A stretch of DNA of 64,000 nucleotides from Pelagibacterales bacterium SAG-MED37 (lineage in GTDB: Bacteria > Pseudomonadota > Alphaproteobacteria > Pelagibacterales > Pelagibacteraceae). The stretch is from NCBI GenBank assembly GCA_014653605.1, contig JACWEG010000001.1, forward strand, positions 121,118-185,117. Reading direction: 5' to 3'. Position numbers and translations under genes: made by a program. Shown piece by piece: positions 20,713 through 29,906 of the stretch (the first letter of the stretch is position 1; each line of letters starts with the position of its first letter). The notes under the pieces are model-generated. The model was not told the DNA's origin and did no database searches. It saw nothing but the letters and a program-made list of their open reading frames with translations.

Positions 20713-21287
20713 TTAATAGCATCTTCCATTCTATCATCACCCCAAAATATTTCATTTTCAACTATAAAAGATGGACTACCAAATACTTTTTTTTTTCGTG
20801 CAGAATCTGTATTCGACATATATTTTTTCTCGAATATTTCAGATTTGGCTCTAGAAATTATCTCGTCTTTATTTAAACCTAATTCTTTACAAATTTCAGA
20901 AATACTAGGATCGATAGCTGGTTCTTTTCCTTCTTGAAACCATTTTTTATAAGTAAGTCTGATATAATCTGTACCCCAACCTTTATCTAATCCAAGAATA
21001 GCAATTTGATTTGCTAAGTCAAATTCAGATAATGGATAGGGCACTGGTGTTTTAGCAAAAAAACCATAGCCCTCAGCACGTCTCTCTATGTCTCGCCACA
21101 TATAATTTACTTTATTTATTTTATCTTTCGGAAATGGAATATTGTCCATTTCTTTCATAATTACTCTGACACTAAAAGGTTTCCAATTAAATTTAATCTG
21201 ATGCTTTTTTTCTACATCAAGAATTCTAGTGACAGTCAGATAGGTATATGTACTTCCTATTGAAAAATAAAAATCTATATTTTTCAC
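20697..21287 (-). CDS. DsbA-like 2-hydroxychromene-2-carboxylate isomerase family protein
   Basis: DFYFSIGSTYTYLTVTRI...FNWKPFSVRVIMKEM...VFGSPSFIVENEIFWGDDRMEDAI; GTG start. Confidence 0.82.
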   Translation of the reverse strand: MKNIDFYFSIGSTYTYLTVTRILDVEKKHQIKFNWKPFSVRVIMKEMDNIPFPKDKINKVNYMWRDIERRAEGYGFFAKTPVPYPLSEFDLANQIAILGLDKGWGTDYIRLTYKKWFQEGKEPAIDPSISEICKELGLNKDEIISRAKSEIFEKKYMSNTDSARKKKVFGSPSFIVENEIFWGDDRMEDAINWAKK

Positions 21288-21608
21288 TTATTTTGAAAGT
21301 TTAGTTGCACCTGTCTCTAAACTAATAATTTTTCCATCTTTGTATTTGTAAACTGCCATTACAGCTTCAACATTTCCATCATTAAATGTAACTATTGAAT
21401 GATGAACTCCAACTTCATCATTTTCGTAGACTACTCTTGCTTTATCTTGATTAATATCGCCACTCATTGCCCATTTTATAACATCAGCCTTACCTATGGT
21501 ATTTCCTGATTTATGCATTGTAAATTTAAAATCATCATGCAAAAGTTCATTCATAGTTGACTCATCTTTATTATTAATTGCTTTTGTATATTTCTCTAAC
21601 ATCGACAT
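21288..21608 (-). CDS. NTF2-like/SnoaL-like protein
   Basis: MLEKYTKAINNKDESTMNELLHDDFKFTMHKSG; preceded by aaaggag SD. Confidence 0.7.
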   Translation of the reverse strand: MSMLEKYTKAINNKDESTMNELLHDDFKFTMHKSGNTIGKADVIKWAMSGDINQDKARVVYENDEVGVHHSIVTFNDGNVEAVMAVYKYKDGKIISLETGATKLSK

Positions 21609-21609
21609 T

Positions 21610-21897
21610 TTATACTCCTTTAATAATTATTCCATTACTGACTGAATTGTCTAAACGGATTTGTTTAATTGGTTTATATTCCTCTGAGTCATACCACTCT
21701 AAAGCTTTTTCGTAACTTGGAAATTTTATAATGATTGTTCTGGGATATGTCCAGGTACCTTCAATCACTTTAGTTTCACCACCTCTGACAATATATTCAC
21801 CTCCAAATTTTTTAGCTATTGATGTTACCTTCTCAACGTATTCTTTATATTCTTCAGGTTTTTTTATTTCTATATTAAAAATAACAAAACCTGGCAT
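21610..21897 (-). CDS. DUF1330 family protein
   Basis: YVEKVTSIAKKFGGEYIVRGGETKVIEGTWTYPRTIIIKFPSYEKALEWYDSEEYKPIKQIR. Confidence 0.9.
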   Translation of the reverse strand: MPGFVIFNIEIKKPEEYKEYVEKVTSIAKKFGGEYIVRGGETKVIEGTWTYPRTIIIKFPSYEKALEWYDSEEYKPIKQIRLDNSVSNGIIIKGV

Positions 21898-21903
21898 TAA
21901 AGA

Positions 21904-22254
21904 TCATTCACCCCACATTCCATGAAATTCATAAACAACTGCTGGTTCATTTCCAACTACCCAACCATCGTGTCCAGGCTGAATCGAATAAGCATCCCCA
22001 GCTTTGTATGTCATCTCTGTACCATCATTATGTTTCGCGCAAACAGCTCCTGAAACAATTACACCCAAATGTGTTGCTTGGCAGCTATCACCACCAACTG
22101 TAGGCTTGATATCTTTTGACCATTTCCATCCAGGTTGCAATGTAAGTTTCATTACCCTCTGGTTTCCAACTTTTACTGCTTCAATTTTTGCATTATTAAA
22201 ACTATTATTAACTTCATCTGCTTTTTCAAAAGTTTTCACTTCTACTCCTGCCAT
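21904..22254 (-). CDS. Cupin domain protein
   Basis: LTLQPGWKWSKDIKP...HLGVIVSGAVCAKHNDGTEMTYKAGDAYSIQPGHDGWVVGNEPAVVYEF. Confidence 0.85.
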   Translation of the reverse strand: MAGVEVKTFEKADEVNNSFNNAKIEAVKVGNQRVMKLTLQPGWKWSKDIKPTVGGDSCQATHLGVIVSGAVCAKHNDGTEMTYKAGDAYSIQPGHDGWVVGNEPAVVYEFHGMWGE

Positions 22255-22269
22255 GACATCTCCTTTTAT

Positions 22270-22686
22270 TTAAACGTAGATTTTATCAGCCAAACCATAA
22301 CAAAGTACAGCACTTAATATAGTATGGGCTAATGGGCCATAAATTGCTTCATCCGAAGTTTTATCTGTATGTCCAAGTTTATTTATTTTAGTACTATAAA
22401 AACCAACAATAAAAGCACATAGGTTTTGTAAAAATACTAAATTAAAGAATGCCCAAGCAGCTTCTAAGCCGTTAGGTCTTATAAAGCCGACATAGATTGC
22501 CATTAAGGTTGAACCGATAAAAAAACATCCAAAAAATCTAACTACACCTGCGCCTGTAGCATCGATCCCATATTTATCCAAAAAAGTTTGAGTTTGGACA
22601 ACACATCTAAATCCATAAAAAGCATAACCTATAAAATGAATTATAAAAATTGCTAAGTAAAATATTCCACCAAATTTATCTATCAT
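22270..22686 (-). CDS. Multi-TM membrane protein, uncharacterised
   Basis: 138 aa with about four hydrophobic segments; no family recognised. Confidence 0.65.
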   Translation of the reverse strand: MIDKFGGIFYLAIFIIHFIGYAFYGFRCVVQTQTFLDKYGIDATGAGVVRFFGCFFIGSTLMAIYVGFIRPNGLEAAWAFFNLVFLQNLCAFIVGFYSTKINKLGHTDKTSDEAIYGPLAHTILSAVLCYGLADKIYV

Positions 22687-22713
22687 TACTATTTTCTTAA
22701 TCCTTTGTTAAAT

Positions 22714-23025
22714 TTATTCACTAAAGATCGGTCTGATCTCATCTTCAATTGTTCCTTCTATAGCAACATCTTTTAATTGCTCTTGAAGTTTTATATATTC
22801 AGGATCTGCAGACATGTTAGCGTCAGCATCATTATCACCTTCAAACATAGTTCCAATTAAAGTTTCTCTTATTGTTCTTGGATCTCCACCCATTTGAAAA
22901 GAAAAATAGACATCATGGTTAGGATAATGTTTTTTTCTAACTGCTGCTAAACCTTTTCCAATTTCCATAGCTTTTCCTAGACCATCATCTTTCACTCTCA
23001 TTGTTCTAGTATAAATTGCCTTCAT
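22714..23025 (-). CDS. Small alpha/beta (dimeric-barrel-like) protein, uncharacterised
   Basis: 103 aa, aaggag SD; fold call is inference. Confidence 0.6.
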   Translation of the reverse strand: MKAIYTRTMRVKDDGLGKAMEIGKGLAAVRKKHYPNHDVYFSFQMGGDPRTIRETLIGTMFEGDNDADANMSADPEYIKLQEQLKDVAIEGTIEDEIRPIFSE

Positions 23026-23059
23026 TGTTTCTCCTTATTGAGTCAAAGTTTAGATACTT

Positions 23060-23350
23060 TTATTTAGCATTAAAATCTATAATATCATCTGTACACTCAA
23101 CAAATTTGTGAGGTTCATAGAAATCGTTCATAGACTCTAATTGTTTATTAATTGCATCTGGATCTGTACCTTTCCACCAGCAAAACATTGTTAAGTTATC
23201 ACCTGGCGTATTCCAGCTCATTTGACACTTTGCATTGTCACTTGTCATTGCCTTAGTCATATCTTCCATCGACATTGAACCAGTAACTTCTATCATTTTA
23301 GCTTTTGCCTCTTTTGACTTAAAAGTGTGTGTGACTATATAATTTTTCAT
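23060..23350 (-). CDS. Small alpha/beta (dimeric-barrel-like) protein, uncharacterised
   Basis: 96 aa; YIVTHTFKSKEAKAKMIEVTG...LTMFCWWKGTDPDAINKQLE; aggag SD. Confidence 0.6.
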   Translation of the reverse strand: MKNYIVTHTFKSKEAKAKMIEVTGSMSMEDMTKAMTSDNAKCQMSWNTPGDNLTMFCWWKGTDPDAINKQLESMNDFYEPHKFVECTDDIIDFNAK

Positions 23351-23357
23351 ATTTCTC

Positions 23358-23642
23358 CTATTTTACTTTTGTTAAATCATAAATGGAATAGCTATCTATA
23401 ACAGCATCCATAACAGGTTTTGATACCTCAGTACCTTCAATGAACTTATGCAATCCAGGTTCATCAATGCAAAATATCTTAAACATCACAGTTTTTTTAT
23501 CTGGGGCTACCGTTCCAATAGTTTTTTCCACTACTGCAACTTTAGCTCTTTCTGCCAAACCCTCTGGTGATTGCATAAATCCCATAAACTTTTCTAACGT
23601 ACCTTCTTTTAATTTAGCCACTACTAACATTTCTTTTTCCAT
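23358..23642 (-). CDS. Small alpha/beta (dimeric-barrel-like) protein, uncharacterised
   Basis: 94 aa; MLVVAKLKEGTLEKFMGFMQSPEGLAERAKV...VMFKIFCIDEPGLHKFIEG; aaaggag SD. Confidence 0.6.
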   Translation of the reverse strand: MEKEMLVVAKLKEGTLEKFMGFMQSPEGLAERAKVAVVEKTIGTVAPDKKTVMFKIFCIDEPGLHKFIEGTEVSKPVMDAVIDSYSIYDLTKVK

Positions 23643-23665
23643 TTTATCTCCTTTAATTAATTAAT

Positions 23666-24142
23666 TTAATATGTGTACTCACCACTCATTTGATTCATTG
23701 AATGAGCAAATCCACTTTTTCCTTTAAGGTTCTGTCTACTTGAAAAACCAGTTCCTGAAATTTTTTCATATTTTCCAGTACCGCCAACAATTATAAAACT
23801 TCCAGATCCACCTTGACCTCCAGTTCCTTTACCTTTGTAATTTATAAAAACTTTTTCACCATCAGCTAAATAAAAAGTACACATACCTGTTTCATCTTCA
23901 AACTTACCACCCACTAATGTAAGTCCTCCAACACAATTCATTGTAGATTTATCAAATATACTATTAGGGTCTTTGTCAGCAAGACCAGCATTTCCATCAT
24001 AAGTTATAGCCATATTACCATTGCCAGCATTCATGATATTCATTTCCCAAGATCCCATGCCACTTGCATTAAATTTCCCTGAATTAGCAAAAGCCACTGT
24101 AGAAATAATTGTAAACATTAAAGTTATTATTATCTTTTTCAT
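23666..24142 (-). CDS. Exported beta-rich protein, possibly allene-oxide-cyclase-barrel/DUF3224-like
   Basis: Signal peptide; GSGSFIIVGGTGKYEKISGTG segment; aaaggag SD. Confidence 0.6.
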   Translation of the reverse strand: MKKIIITLMFTIISTVAFANSGKFNASGMGSWEMNIMNAGNGNMAITYDGNAGLADKDPNSIFDKSTMNCVGGLTLVGGKFEDETGMCTFYLADGEKVFINYKGKGTGGQGGSGSFIIVGGTGKYEKISGTGFSSRQNLKGKSGFAHSMNQMSGEYTY

Positions 24143-24157
24143 TTTTGCTCCTTTCTA

Positions 24158-24550
24158 TTAATATAAAGTTTGGATTACTTTTTTAACTCTTTCAGCCCCA
24201 TTAGGAACTAAAGCCTCAACGTAAGAATGACATTTGTCAGTTTTAGCTTTGTCATATTTCGATCCGTAATGTTTATCCACTGCTTTATTAACTCCTTCAT
24301 CCCACTCTTTTTCTGGAATACCTATTTCAAGAGCGTAAGATTTTAAAACCTTTACAGTTGATATAGATTTTTCTTTCATTGCGTATTCAAATGTTTCACC
24401 AGATGGAAGAAAGTAGTTAGCCATATAAATACCAACGCAGTCCCAAGCTTTGGACTTATCGTTGTCACTCATACCAGCCAATGATGCAGTAGATATTAGA
24501 ATTGCTACACAGTAAGTAGCAAATATTTTTAAAGTATTTTTTATAAGCAT
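24158..24550 (-). CDS. Exported helical protein, uncharacterised
   Basis: MLIKNTLKIFATYCVAILISTASLA signal peptide; start at 24550 preferred over track start 24565 because ggag lies just upstream of it. Confidence 0.6.
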   Translation of the reverse strand: MLIKNTLKIFATYCVAILISTASLAGMSDNDKSKAWDCVGIYMANYFLPSGETFEYAMKEKSISTVKVLKSYALEIGIPEKEWDEGVNKAVDKHYGSKYDKAKTDKCHSYVEALVPNGAERVKKVIQTLY

Positions 24551-24619
24551 TGTATCTCCATTCAAATAAAGATCTCCGCTAATCTTTATTTAATTTTTAC
24601 GTTAATTAAATATATGTTT

Positions 24620-24640
24620 AAAAAGTAACAGTTTTGTTAC
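24620..24640 (-). terminator. Rho-independent terminator candidate downstream of cysK
   Basis: Minus strand: gtaaca-aaac-tgttac followed by ttttt, just after the cysK stop. Confidence 0.55.
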
Positions 24641-24657
24641 ATAGCAGCTATGCGATA

Positions 24658-25659
24658 TTATAACCAACTAGGAATTGGAAGCTTTTTTTCCTTTAAAAAA
24701 GATTTGTTAAACATCTTTGAGTTGTATTTATCTGATCTATCACAAAGGATAGTTACAATAGTTTTTCCTGGCCCCAATTCTTTTCCTAATCTGATTGCTC
24801 CAGCAATATTAATTCCACAGCTAGTTCCTAAACTTAATCCCTCATTTTGAATTAAATCATAGAGGATAGGTAAAGCTTCATTATCATCTATTGAATACGC
24901 ATCATCAATTTTTGCATTTTCAAAATTTTTAGTAACTCTACTAGATCCAATTCCTTCAGTTATAGAATTTCCATCAGACTTTAACTCTCCATTTTTAATA
25001 TAGTTATAAAGAGAAGATCCTTTAGGATCTGACAAATAAATTTTTACATCTTTATTTTTTTCTTTTAAAAAATTACTTACACCTGAAATCGTTCCACCAG
25101 TTCCAGAAGAACAAACGAAGCCATCTACTTTACCTTCAGTTTGTTCCCAAATTTCTTTCCCAGTTCCATCATAATGACCTTTGGCATTAGCAGTGTTATC
25201 AAATTGGTTAGCCCAGACTACCCCATTATTATTTGTGGGTCTTAATTCATCAGCTAATCTAGCTGCAACTTTAACAAAATTATTATCATCTTTATAAGGT
25301 TTGGCTGGTACTAATCTTAATTCAGCACCTAAGTTTCTTAAAGTATCTTTTTTTTCTTGGGTTTGATTATCATTCATTACAATAATAGTTTTATAACCAA
25401 GAGAATTACCTAATAGTCCTAAGCCTATACCGGTGTTTCCAGCTGTACCTTCAACAACAATACCACCTTTGGAGATCAATTTTTTTTGTTGAGCATCTTT
25501 AATAAGAGCTAAAGCAGCTCTATCTTTAACTGAGCCACCAGGATTTAAAAATTCAGCTTTGCCATAAATATTACATCCAGTAATTTCTGAGGCTGCTCTT
25601 AATTTAATTAAAGGTGTATTTCCAATTCCAGAAATAAAATCTTCTTGATTATTTTTCAT
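24658..25659 (-). CDS. cysK: Cysteine synthase (O-acetylserine sulfhydrylase)
   Basis: [38 protein letters not shown]...[12 protein letters not shown]; start set near the cysE stop, not at track start 25743 inside cysE. Confidence 0.88.
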   Translation of the reverse strand: MKNNQEDFISGIGNTPLIKLRAASEITGCNIYGKAEFLNPGGSVKDRAALALIKDAQQKKLISKGGIVVEGTAGNTGIGLGLLGNSLGYKTIIVMNDNQTQEKKDTLRNLGAELRLVPAKPYKDDNNFVKVAARLADELRPTNNNGVVWANQFDNTANAKGHYDGTGKEIWEQTEGKVDGFVCSSGTGGTISGVSNFLKEKNKDVKIYLSDPKGSSLYNYIKNGELKSDGNSITEGIGSSRVTKNFENAKIDDAYSIDDNEALPILYDLIQNEGLSLGTSCGINIAGAIRLGKELGPGKTIVTILCDRSDKYNSKMFNKSFLKEKKLPIPSWL

Positions 25660-26233
25660 TACCATTTTCTTTAGAGTCTTCTGTAACAGCATAGGGTTTA
25701 AATTCTCCAGAGGTTGTACCAACATTTCTTGCAGGTATGCCAATCATTACTGCGTTATCAGGGACATTTTTTGTAACAACTGCGTTAGCTCCAACTTTAG
25801 CATTCTTTCCAATTATAACTGGACCTAATATTTGCGCACCAGAGCCAACAACCACATTATCCATTAATGTTGGATGTCTTTTAATTTCTCTTTGGCTATC
25901 AGAGTTTATACTTGGAGCAATACCTCCTAAAGTTACCATATGATAGATTGTAACGTTATCTCCAATTTCAGATGTTTCTCCAATGACCACACCCATTCCA
26001 TGATCAATAAATAAATTTTTTCCAATTTTAGCCTTAGGATGAATTTCTATACCTGTTAAGAATCGCGAAAGTTGTGAAATGATTCTTGCAATTAAATCAA
26101 ACTTAGCGATAGCAAAAAAATTAGCTATCTTATGAAAAAAAATAGCTTTAACTCCTGGGTAAGTTAAAATTAAACTTAACTTTGATTTTGACGCAGGATC
26201 TCTATCTATTATAGATTGTAAAAAGTCATTCAT
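25649..26233 (-). CDS. cysE: Serine O-acetyltransferase
   Basis: Hexapeptide repeats; [44 protein letters not shown]. Confidence 0.92.
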   Translation of the reverse strand: MNDFLQSIIDRDPASKSKLSLILTYPGVKAIFFHKIANFFAIAKFDLIARIISQLSRFLTGIEIHPKAKIGKNLFIDHGMGVVIGETSEIGDNVTIYHMVTLGGIAPSINSDSQREIKRHPTLMDNVVVGSGAQILGPVIIGKNAKVGANAVVTKNVPDNAVMIGIPARNVGTTSGEFKPYAVTEDSKENGNEK

Positions 26234-26305
26234 AAGTATTTGTCAGCTTGATAAAAATAATTAATGCTTATATAGTTATTTTAAACAGTATTTAAAGGAG
26301 AAATT

Positions 26306-26716
26306 ATGTACAAAAACACTAATTGTTTTCATCTAGCAATCCCTTGTGGAGATCTAGAAATAGCAAAAAAGTTTTATAGTGAAACTTTGGGTTGCCGACT
26401 TGATAACTCAGCTCAAGAATGGGCTGATGTTGATTTTTGGGGAAATGAATTAACACTTCATGCAAGTGATCATAAGTTAGACAGTGAAAGACATGATGTG
26501 GACATGGGAAATGTTTCTGTTCCTCATTTTGGAGTTCACTTATCTAGAAAAGATTTTGATGCTTTAAAAAATAGATTAAAAGAAAATGGTGCGAAATATT
26601 ATGATGAACCTTACTTAAGATTTAAAGGTACAAAATATGAGCAAGAAACTTTTTTTGTAAAAGATCCTAACGAAAATATTTTAGAGATTAAAACATTAAC
26701 GGCTAATTCAGAATAA
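26306..26716 (+). CDS. VOC (glyoxalase-like) family protein
   Basis: FHLAIPCGDLEIAKKFYSETLGCRLDNSAQEWADVDFWGNELTLH...FFVKDPNENILEIK; aaaggag SD. Confidence 0.88.
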   Translation: MYKNTNCFHLAIPCGDLEIAKKFYSETLGCRLDNSAQEWADVDFWGNELTLHASDHKLDSERHDVDMGNVSVPHFGVHLSRKDFDALKNRLKENGAKYYDEPYLRFKGTKYEQETFFVKDPNENILEIKTLTANSE

Positions 26717-26727
26717 TCTGATTTTAG

Positions 26728-27342
26728 ATGGAATACCTGGTATTGGGTTTTTTTACCGGGCTTAGTTTAATATTAGCAATAGGTGCACAAAACATTTTTG
26801 TAATAGAGCAGGGGCTAAAAAAACAACATGTATTTTTAGTCTGTATAGTTTGTTCTTTATCAGATTTATTATTAATATTTTCTGGTATCCTTCTATTTCA
26901 TTTTTTTCATCAATATTTTAATTTATTTGTAGAGTTAGTTTTAAATATCTCATTAATAATTTTTTTAATTTATTTTATATATTCTAAAATCAAATCTTTA
27001 AAAATTGATGTTAATTTTAATAGCGAATTTAAAGATATTTCTAGTTCTGAGATTTTATTAAAGACACTTGGTTTTACTTATCTGAATGCACATGTTTATT
27101 CTGATACGGTTTTCTTTTTAGGAAATTTTTCAAAAAATTTTCTTTTTGATGAAAAAATTTATTTTGGTGTTGGTGCATCAATTGCATCATTAATATTTTT
27201 CTTTCTGTTGGGTTATTTATCTGTTTACTTTTCAAAATATGCCCAGAGTGATAAAACATGGAAATATATTAATATATTTATAATTGGCTTTATGTCCTTG
27301 CTTACAATTTATATAGTTAAAGAAACAGTATATTTTCTTTAA
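26728..27342 (+). CDS. LysE/ArgO family amino-acid exporter
   Basis: FFTGLSLILAIGAQNIFVIEQGLKKQHVFLVCIVCSLSDLLLI. Confidence 0.88.
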   Translation: MEYLVLGFFTGLSLILAIGAQNIFVIEQGLKKQHVFLVCIVCSLSDLLLIFSGILLFHFFHQYFNLFVELVLNISLIIFLIYFIYSKIKSLKIDVNFNSEFKDISSSEILLKTLGFTYLNAHVYSDTVFFLGNFSKNFLFDEKIYFGVGASIASLIFFFLLGYLSVYFSKYAQSDKTWKYINIFIIGFMSLLTIYIVKETVYFL

Positions 27343-27358
27343 TTAATAACATTTTTAG

Positions 27359-28087
27359 GTGACAATTATAGCGCATGTTAAATTCTCTATTAGTAATTAT
27401 TTTAAAAATATGAGTGATTTAAATAAACATTTTCAACCAAAAAACTTTAGTGACAAGGTTGCTTTATCTTTTACTAAATTTTTAAGGTTGCTAGCAGATA
27501 CTTTTTTTAAAAAAAGATATGGCCATAGAGCTGTAGTACTAGAAACAGTTGCAGCTGTCCCAGGAATGGTTGCTGGAATGTTGTTACACTTAAAATCTCT
27601 TAGAAAAATAGAAGATGATAAAGGTTGGATAAAAACTCTTTTAGATGAAGCTGAAAATGAAAGAATGCATTTAATGACTTTTGTTCATATTGCAAAACCA
27701 ACTGCTATTGAAAGATTTATAATTATGATTGCTCAATTCATTTTTATTTTAACTTATGCAATAATATATTTAGTCTCTCAAAGAACTGCACATAGAATTG
27801 TTGGTTATTTTGAAGAGGAAGCTGTTATTAGTTATACTGAATATTTAAATGAGCTTGAAGCTGGAACTATTCCTGATCAACCTGCTCCTGAAATTGCAAT
27901 AAATTATTGGAACCTACCACTACATTCAACACTTAAAGATGTTGTAAGAGTAATAAGAGATGATGAAGCTGGACATAGAGATGTAAATCATCAGTTTGCT
28001 AATTTAATTAATATAAAAAAATCAAAAAAAAATATTGTTACAAAAGACAAAATTAAAGAAGAAAAAACTGAAGAAATTTTAAATTAA
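27359..28087 (+). CDS. aox: Alternative oxidase (diiron ubiquinol oxidase)
   Basis: [65 protein letters not shown] diiron motifs; GTG start, possible later ATG at 27410. Confidence 0.92.
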   Translation: MTIIAHVKFSISNYFKNMSDLNKHFQPKNFSDKVALSFTKFLRLLADTFFKKRYGHRAVVLETVAAVPGMVAGMLLHLKSLRKIEDDKGWIKTLLDEAENERMHLMTFVHIAKPTAIERFIIMIAQFIFILTYAIIYLVSQRTAHRIVGYFEEEAVISYTEYLNELEAGTIPDQPAPEIAINYWNLPLHSTLKDVVRVIRDDEAGHRDVNHQFANLINIKKSKKNIVTKDKIKEEKTEEILN

Positions 28088-28100
28088 TCCTTAATTTAAT

Positions 28101-28562
28101 ATGATTGATAAAAGAAAATTTTTAAAATTATTAGGATTTTCTTATTTATTATTTTTAGCTTTACCCTACAGGGTTTTATCATCAGCAACCAAAAAAATTA
28201 TTAATCCAAATCTTTCAAAAGCTCAAAAAAATATAATGTTTAATGAAGGTACAGAAAGAGCTTTTACAAGTGATTTACTTAAAGAAGATAGAGAGGGATT
28301 TTATCATTGTGCAAACTGTAATGCTAAGCTATTTGCATCTAATTCAAAATTTGATAGTGGAACAGGGTGGCCTTCATTTTCAGAAGCGTTACCAGGAGCG
28401 TTTAAAACAAAAATAGATTATTCTTTTGGTATGAAGCGAGTTGAATATCATTGTGCAAACTGCGGTGCTCATCATGGTCATGTTTTTTTAGATGGTCCAA
28501 CTGCTACTGGAAAAAGATTTTGTAATAATGGATTGTGTTTAATTTTTATTCCAGAAAATTAA
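28101..28562 (+). CDS. msrB: Methionine sulfoxide reductase B
   Basis: GTERAFTSDLL...YHCANCNAKLFASNSKFDSGTGWPSF...GAHHGHVFLDGPTATGKRFCNNGLCL. Confidence 0.93.
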   Translation: MIDKRKFLKLLGFSYLLFLALPYRVLSSATKKIINPNLSKAQKNIMFNEGTERAFTSDLLKEDREGFYHCANCNAKLFASNSKFDSGTGWPSFSEALPGAFKTKIDYSFGMKRVEYHCANCGAHHGHVFLDGPTATGKRFCNNGLCLIFIPEN

Positions 28563-29845
28563 TTAGAAAAACCGTATTTTCTAAGTCTTGCATCACCTGT
28601 TCTGGCGTGAGCTTCCATACCTTCATATCTTGAAATCCTTGCACAGGCTGCTCCAACAGATTTTGTAGACTCTTTTGTCATTCTTTGAAAACTTAATGTT
28701 TTAATAAATTTTCCTACAAACAATCCACCTGTATAACGACCAGCACCTTTTGTAGGCAAGATATGATTTGTGCCAGAGCATTTATCTCCGTAAGCAACAG
28801 TTGTTTCTTCACCAATAAATAGTGAACCATAATTTTTTAATCTTTTATGAAACCATTCTAGATTTTGAGTTTGAACCTCTAAATGTTCAGGTGCATACTC
28901 ATCACTTATAGTAGCCATTTCCTCATCAGTATCACAAAGTATAACCTCACCATAATCTCTCCATGCTGCTTCAGCACTTGTTCTTGGAACTTCAGGCAAT
29001 TCAGCAATCAATTCAGGAACTCTTTTTAATACTTCTTCAGCTAGTCTTTTGCTGGTTGTGTATAACCAAGCAGGAGAATTATATCCATGTTCAGCTTGAC
29101 CAACTAAGTCTACAGCAACCATTTCAGCATCAGCCTTGTCATCCGCAATTACAGCAATTTCTGTTGGACCGGCAAATAAATCTATTCCAACTTTTCCAAA
29201 TAAAATTCTTTTTGCCTCTGCAACAAACTGATTTCCTGGACCAACTAATATATCTGCAGGTGGATTTTTAAATAGTCCATTAGTCATTGCAGCAATACCA
29301 GGAACTCCACCTAAATTTAGTATTACATCAGCACCACACAAATCAGCTGTATAAACAATTGCTGGATGAGCTCCAACTCCCTCTTTGGGAGGACTACAGG
29401 CAATAATATTTTTTACTCCAGCAACTTTAGCTGTTGTTACACTCATAACAGCAGAGGCTATATGTGCGTAACGTCCGCCAGGTATATAACAGCCGGCAGT
29501 GTTGACTGGTATTAATTTTTGACCAGCAAATAATCCTGGAGAAAGTTCTACTTCAAAATCTTGACCATAGTTTTTTAATTGGGCTTCAGCAAATTTTCTT
29601 ACTCTTTCATGAGAAAATTGAATGTCATCTTTTGTTTTTTGATCTAATTCTTTTTTGATATTTTCAATTCTTTCTTTTGAAACAATAATTTCACCGTCAT
29701 ATTTATCAAATTTTTTAGTTAAATTGATACATGCTTCTTCTTTTGAATTTTCAATTTCTTTTAATAAATTTTTAACTATCTCAGTAGTTTTAGTATCATC
29801 TGTAGAAGATGTTTTAGGAGATTTTTTTAAATAAGTAATTGCCAT
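28559..29845 (-). CDS. Histidinol dehydrogenase family protein; possibly sulfopropanediol dehydrogenase (HpsN)-like
   Basis: HisD-family motifs DLFAGPTEIAVIAD, GQAEHGYNSPAW, YAPEHLEVQT, GDKCSGTNHILPT; function suggested by sulfonate-like neighbours. Confidence 0.8.
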   Translation of the reverse strand: MAITYLKKSPKTSSTDDTKTTEIVKNLLKEIENSKEEACINLTKKFDKYDGEIIVSKERIENIKKELDQKTKDDIQFSHERVRKFAEAQLKNYGQDFEVELSPGLFAGQKLIPVNTAGCYIPGGRYAHIASAVMSVTTAKVAGVKNIIACSPPKEGVGAHPAIVYTADLCGADVILNLGGVPGIAAMTNGLFKNPPADILVGPGNQFVAEAKRILFGKVGIDLFAGPTEIAVIADDKADAEMVAVDLVGQAEHGYNSPAWLYTTSKRLAEEVLKRVPELIAELPEVPRTSAEAAWRDYGEVILCDTDEEMATISDEYAPEHLEVQTQNLEWFHKRLKNYGSLFIGEETTVAYGDKCSGTNHILPTKGAGRYTGGLFVGKFIKTLSFQRMTKESTKSVGAACARISRYEGMEAHARTGDARLRKYGFSN

Positions 29846-29906
29846 AGTTTTTATTTGAATTAATGGGACTATTTAATGCAAATTAGTTTTTTTTTCAATG
29901 AAACTA

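Noticed and set aside
21731-23664. Plus-strand ORFs at 21731, 22004, 22135 and 23440
   Set aside because: Antisense to the small-protein operon, whose minus-strand frames have Shine-Dalgarno sites and recognisable families (cupin, DUF1330).
24551-25743. Extended N-termini in the track for 24158-24565 (MNGDT-) and cysK (MAYLQEMLV...)
   Set aside because: The cysK extension lies within cysE coding sequence, and the 24565 start overlaps the Shine-Dalgarno of the better start at 24550.
28963-29271. Plus-strand 102-aa ORF rich in L and Q
   Set aside because: Low-complexity antisense reading of the well-supported HisD-family gene; no start context or recognisable domain.
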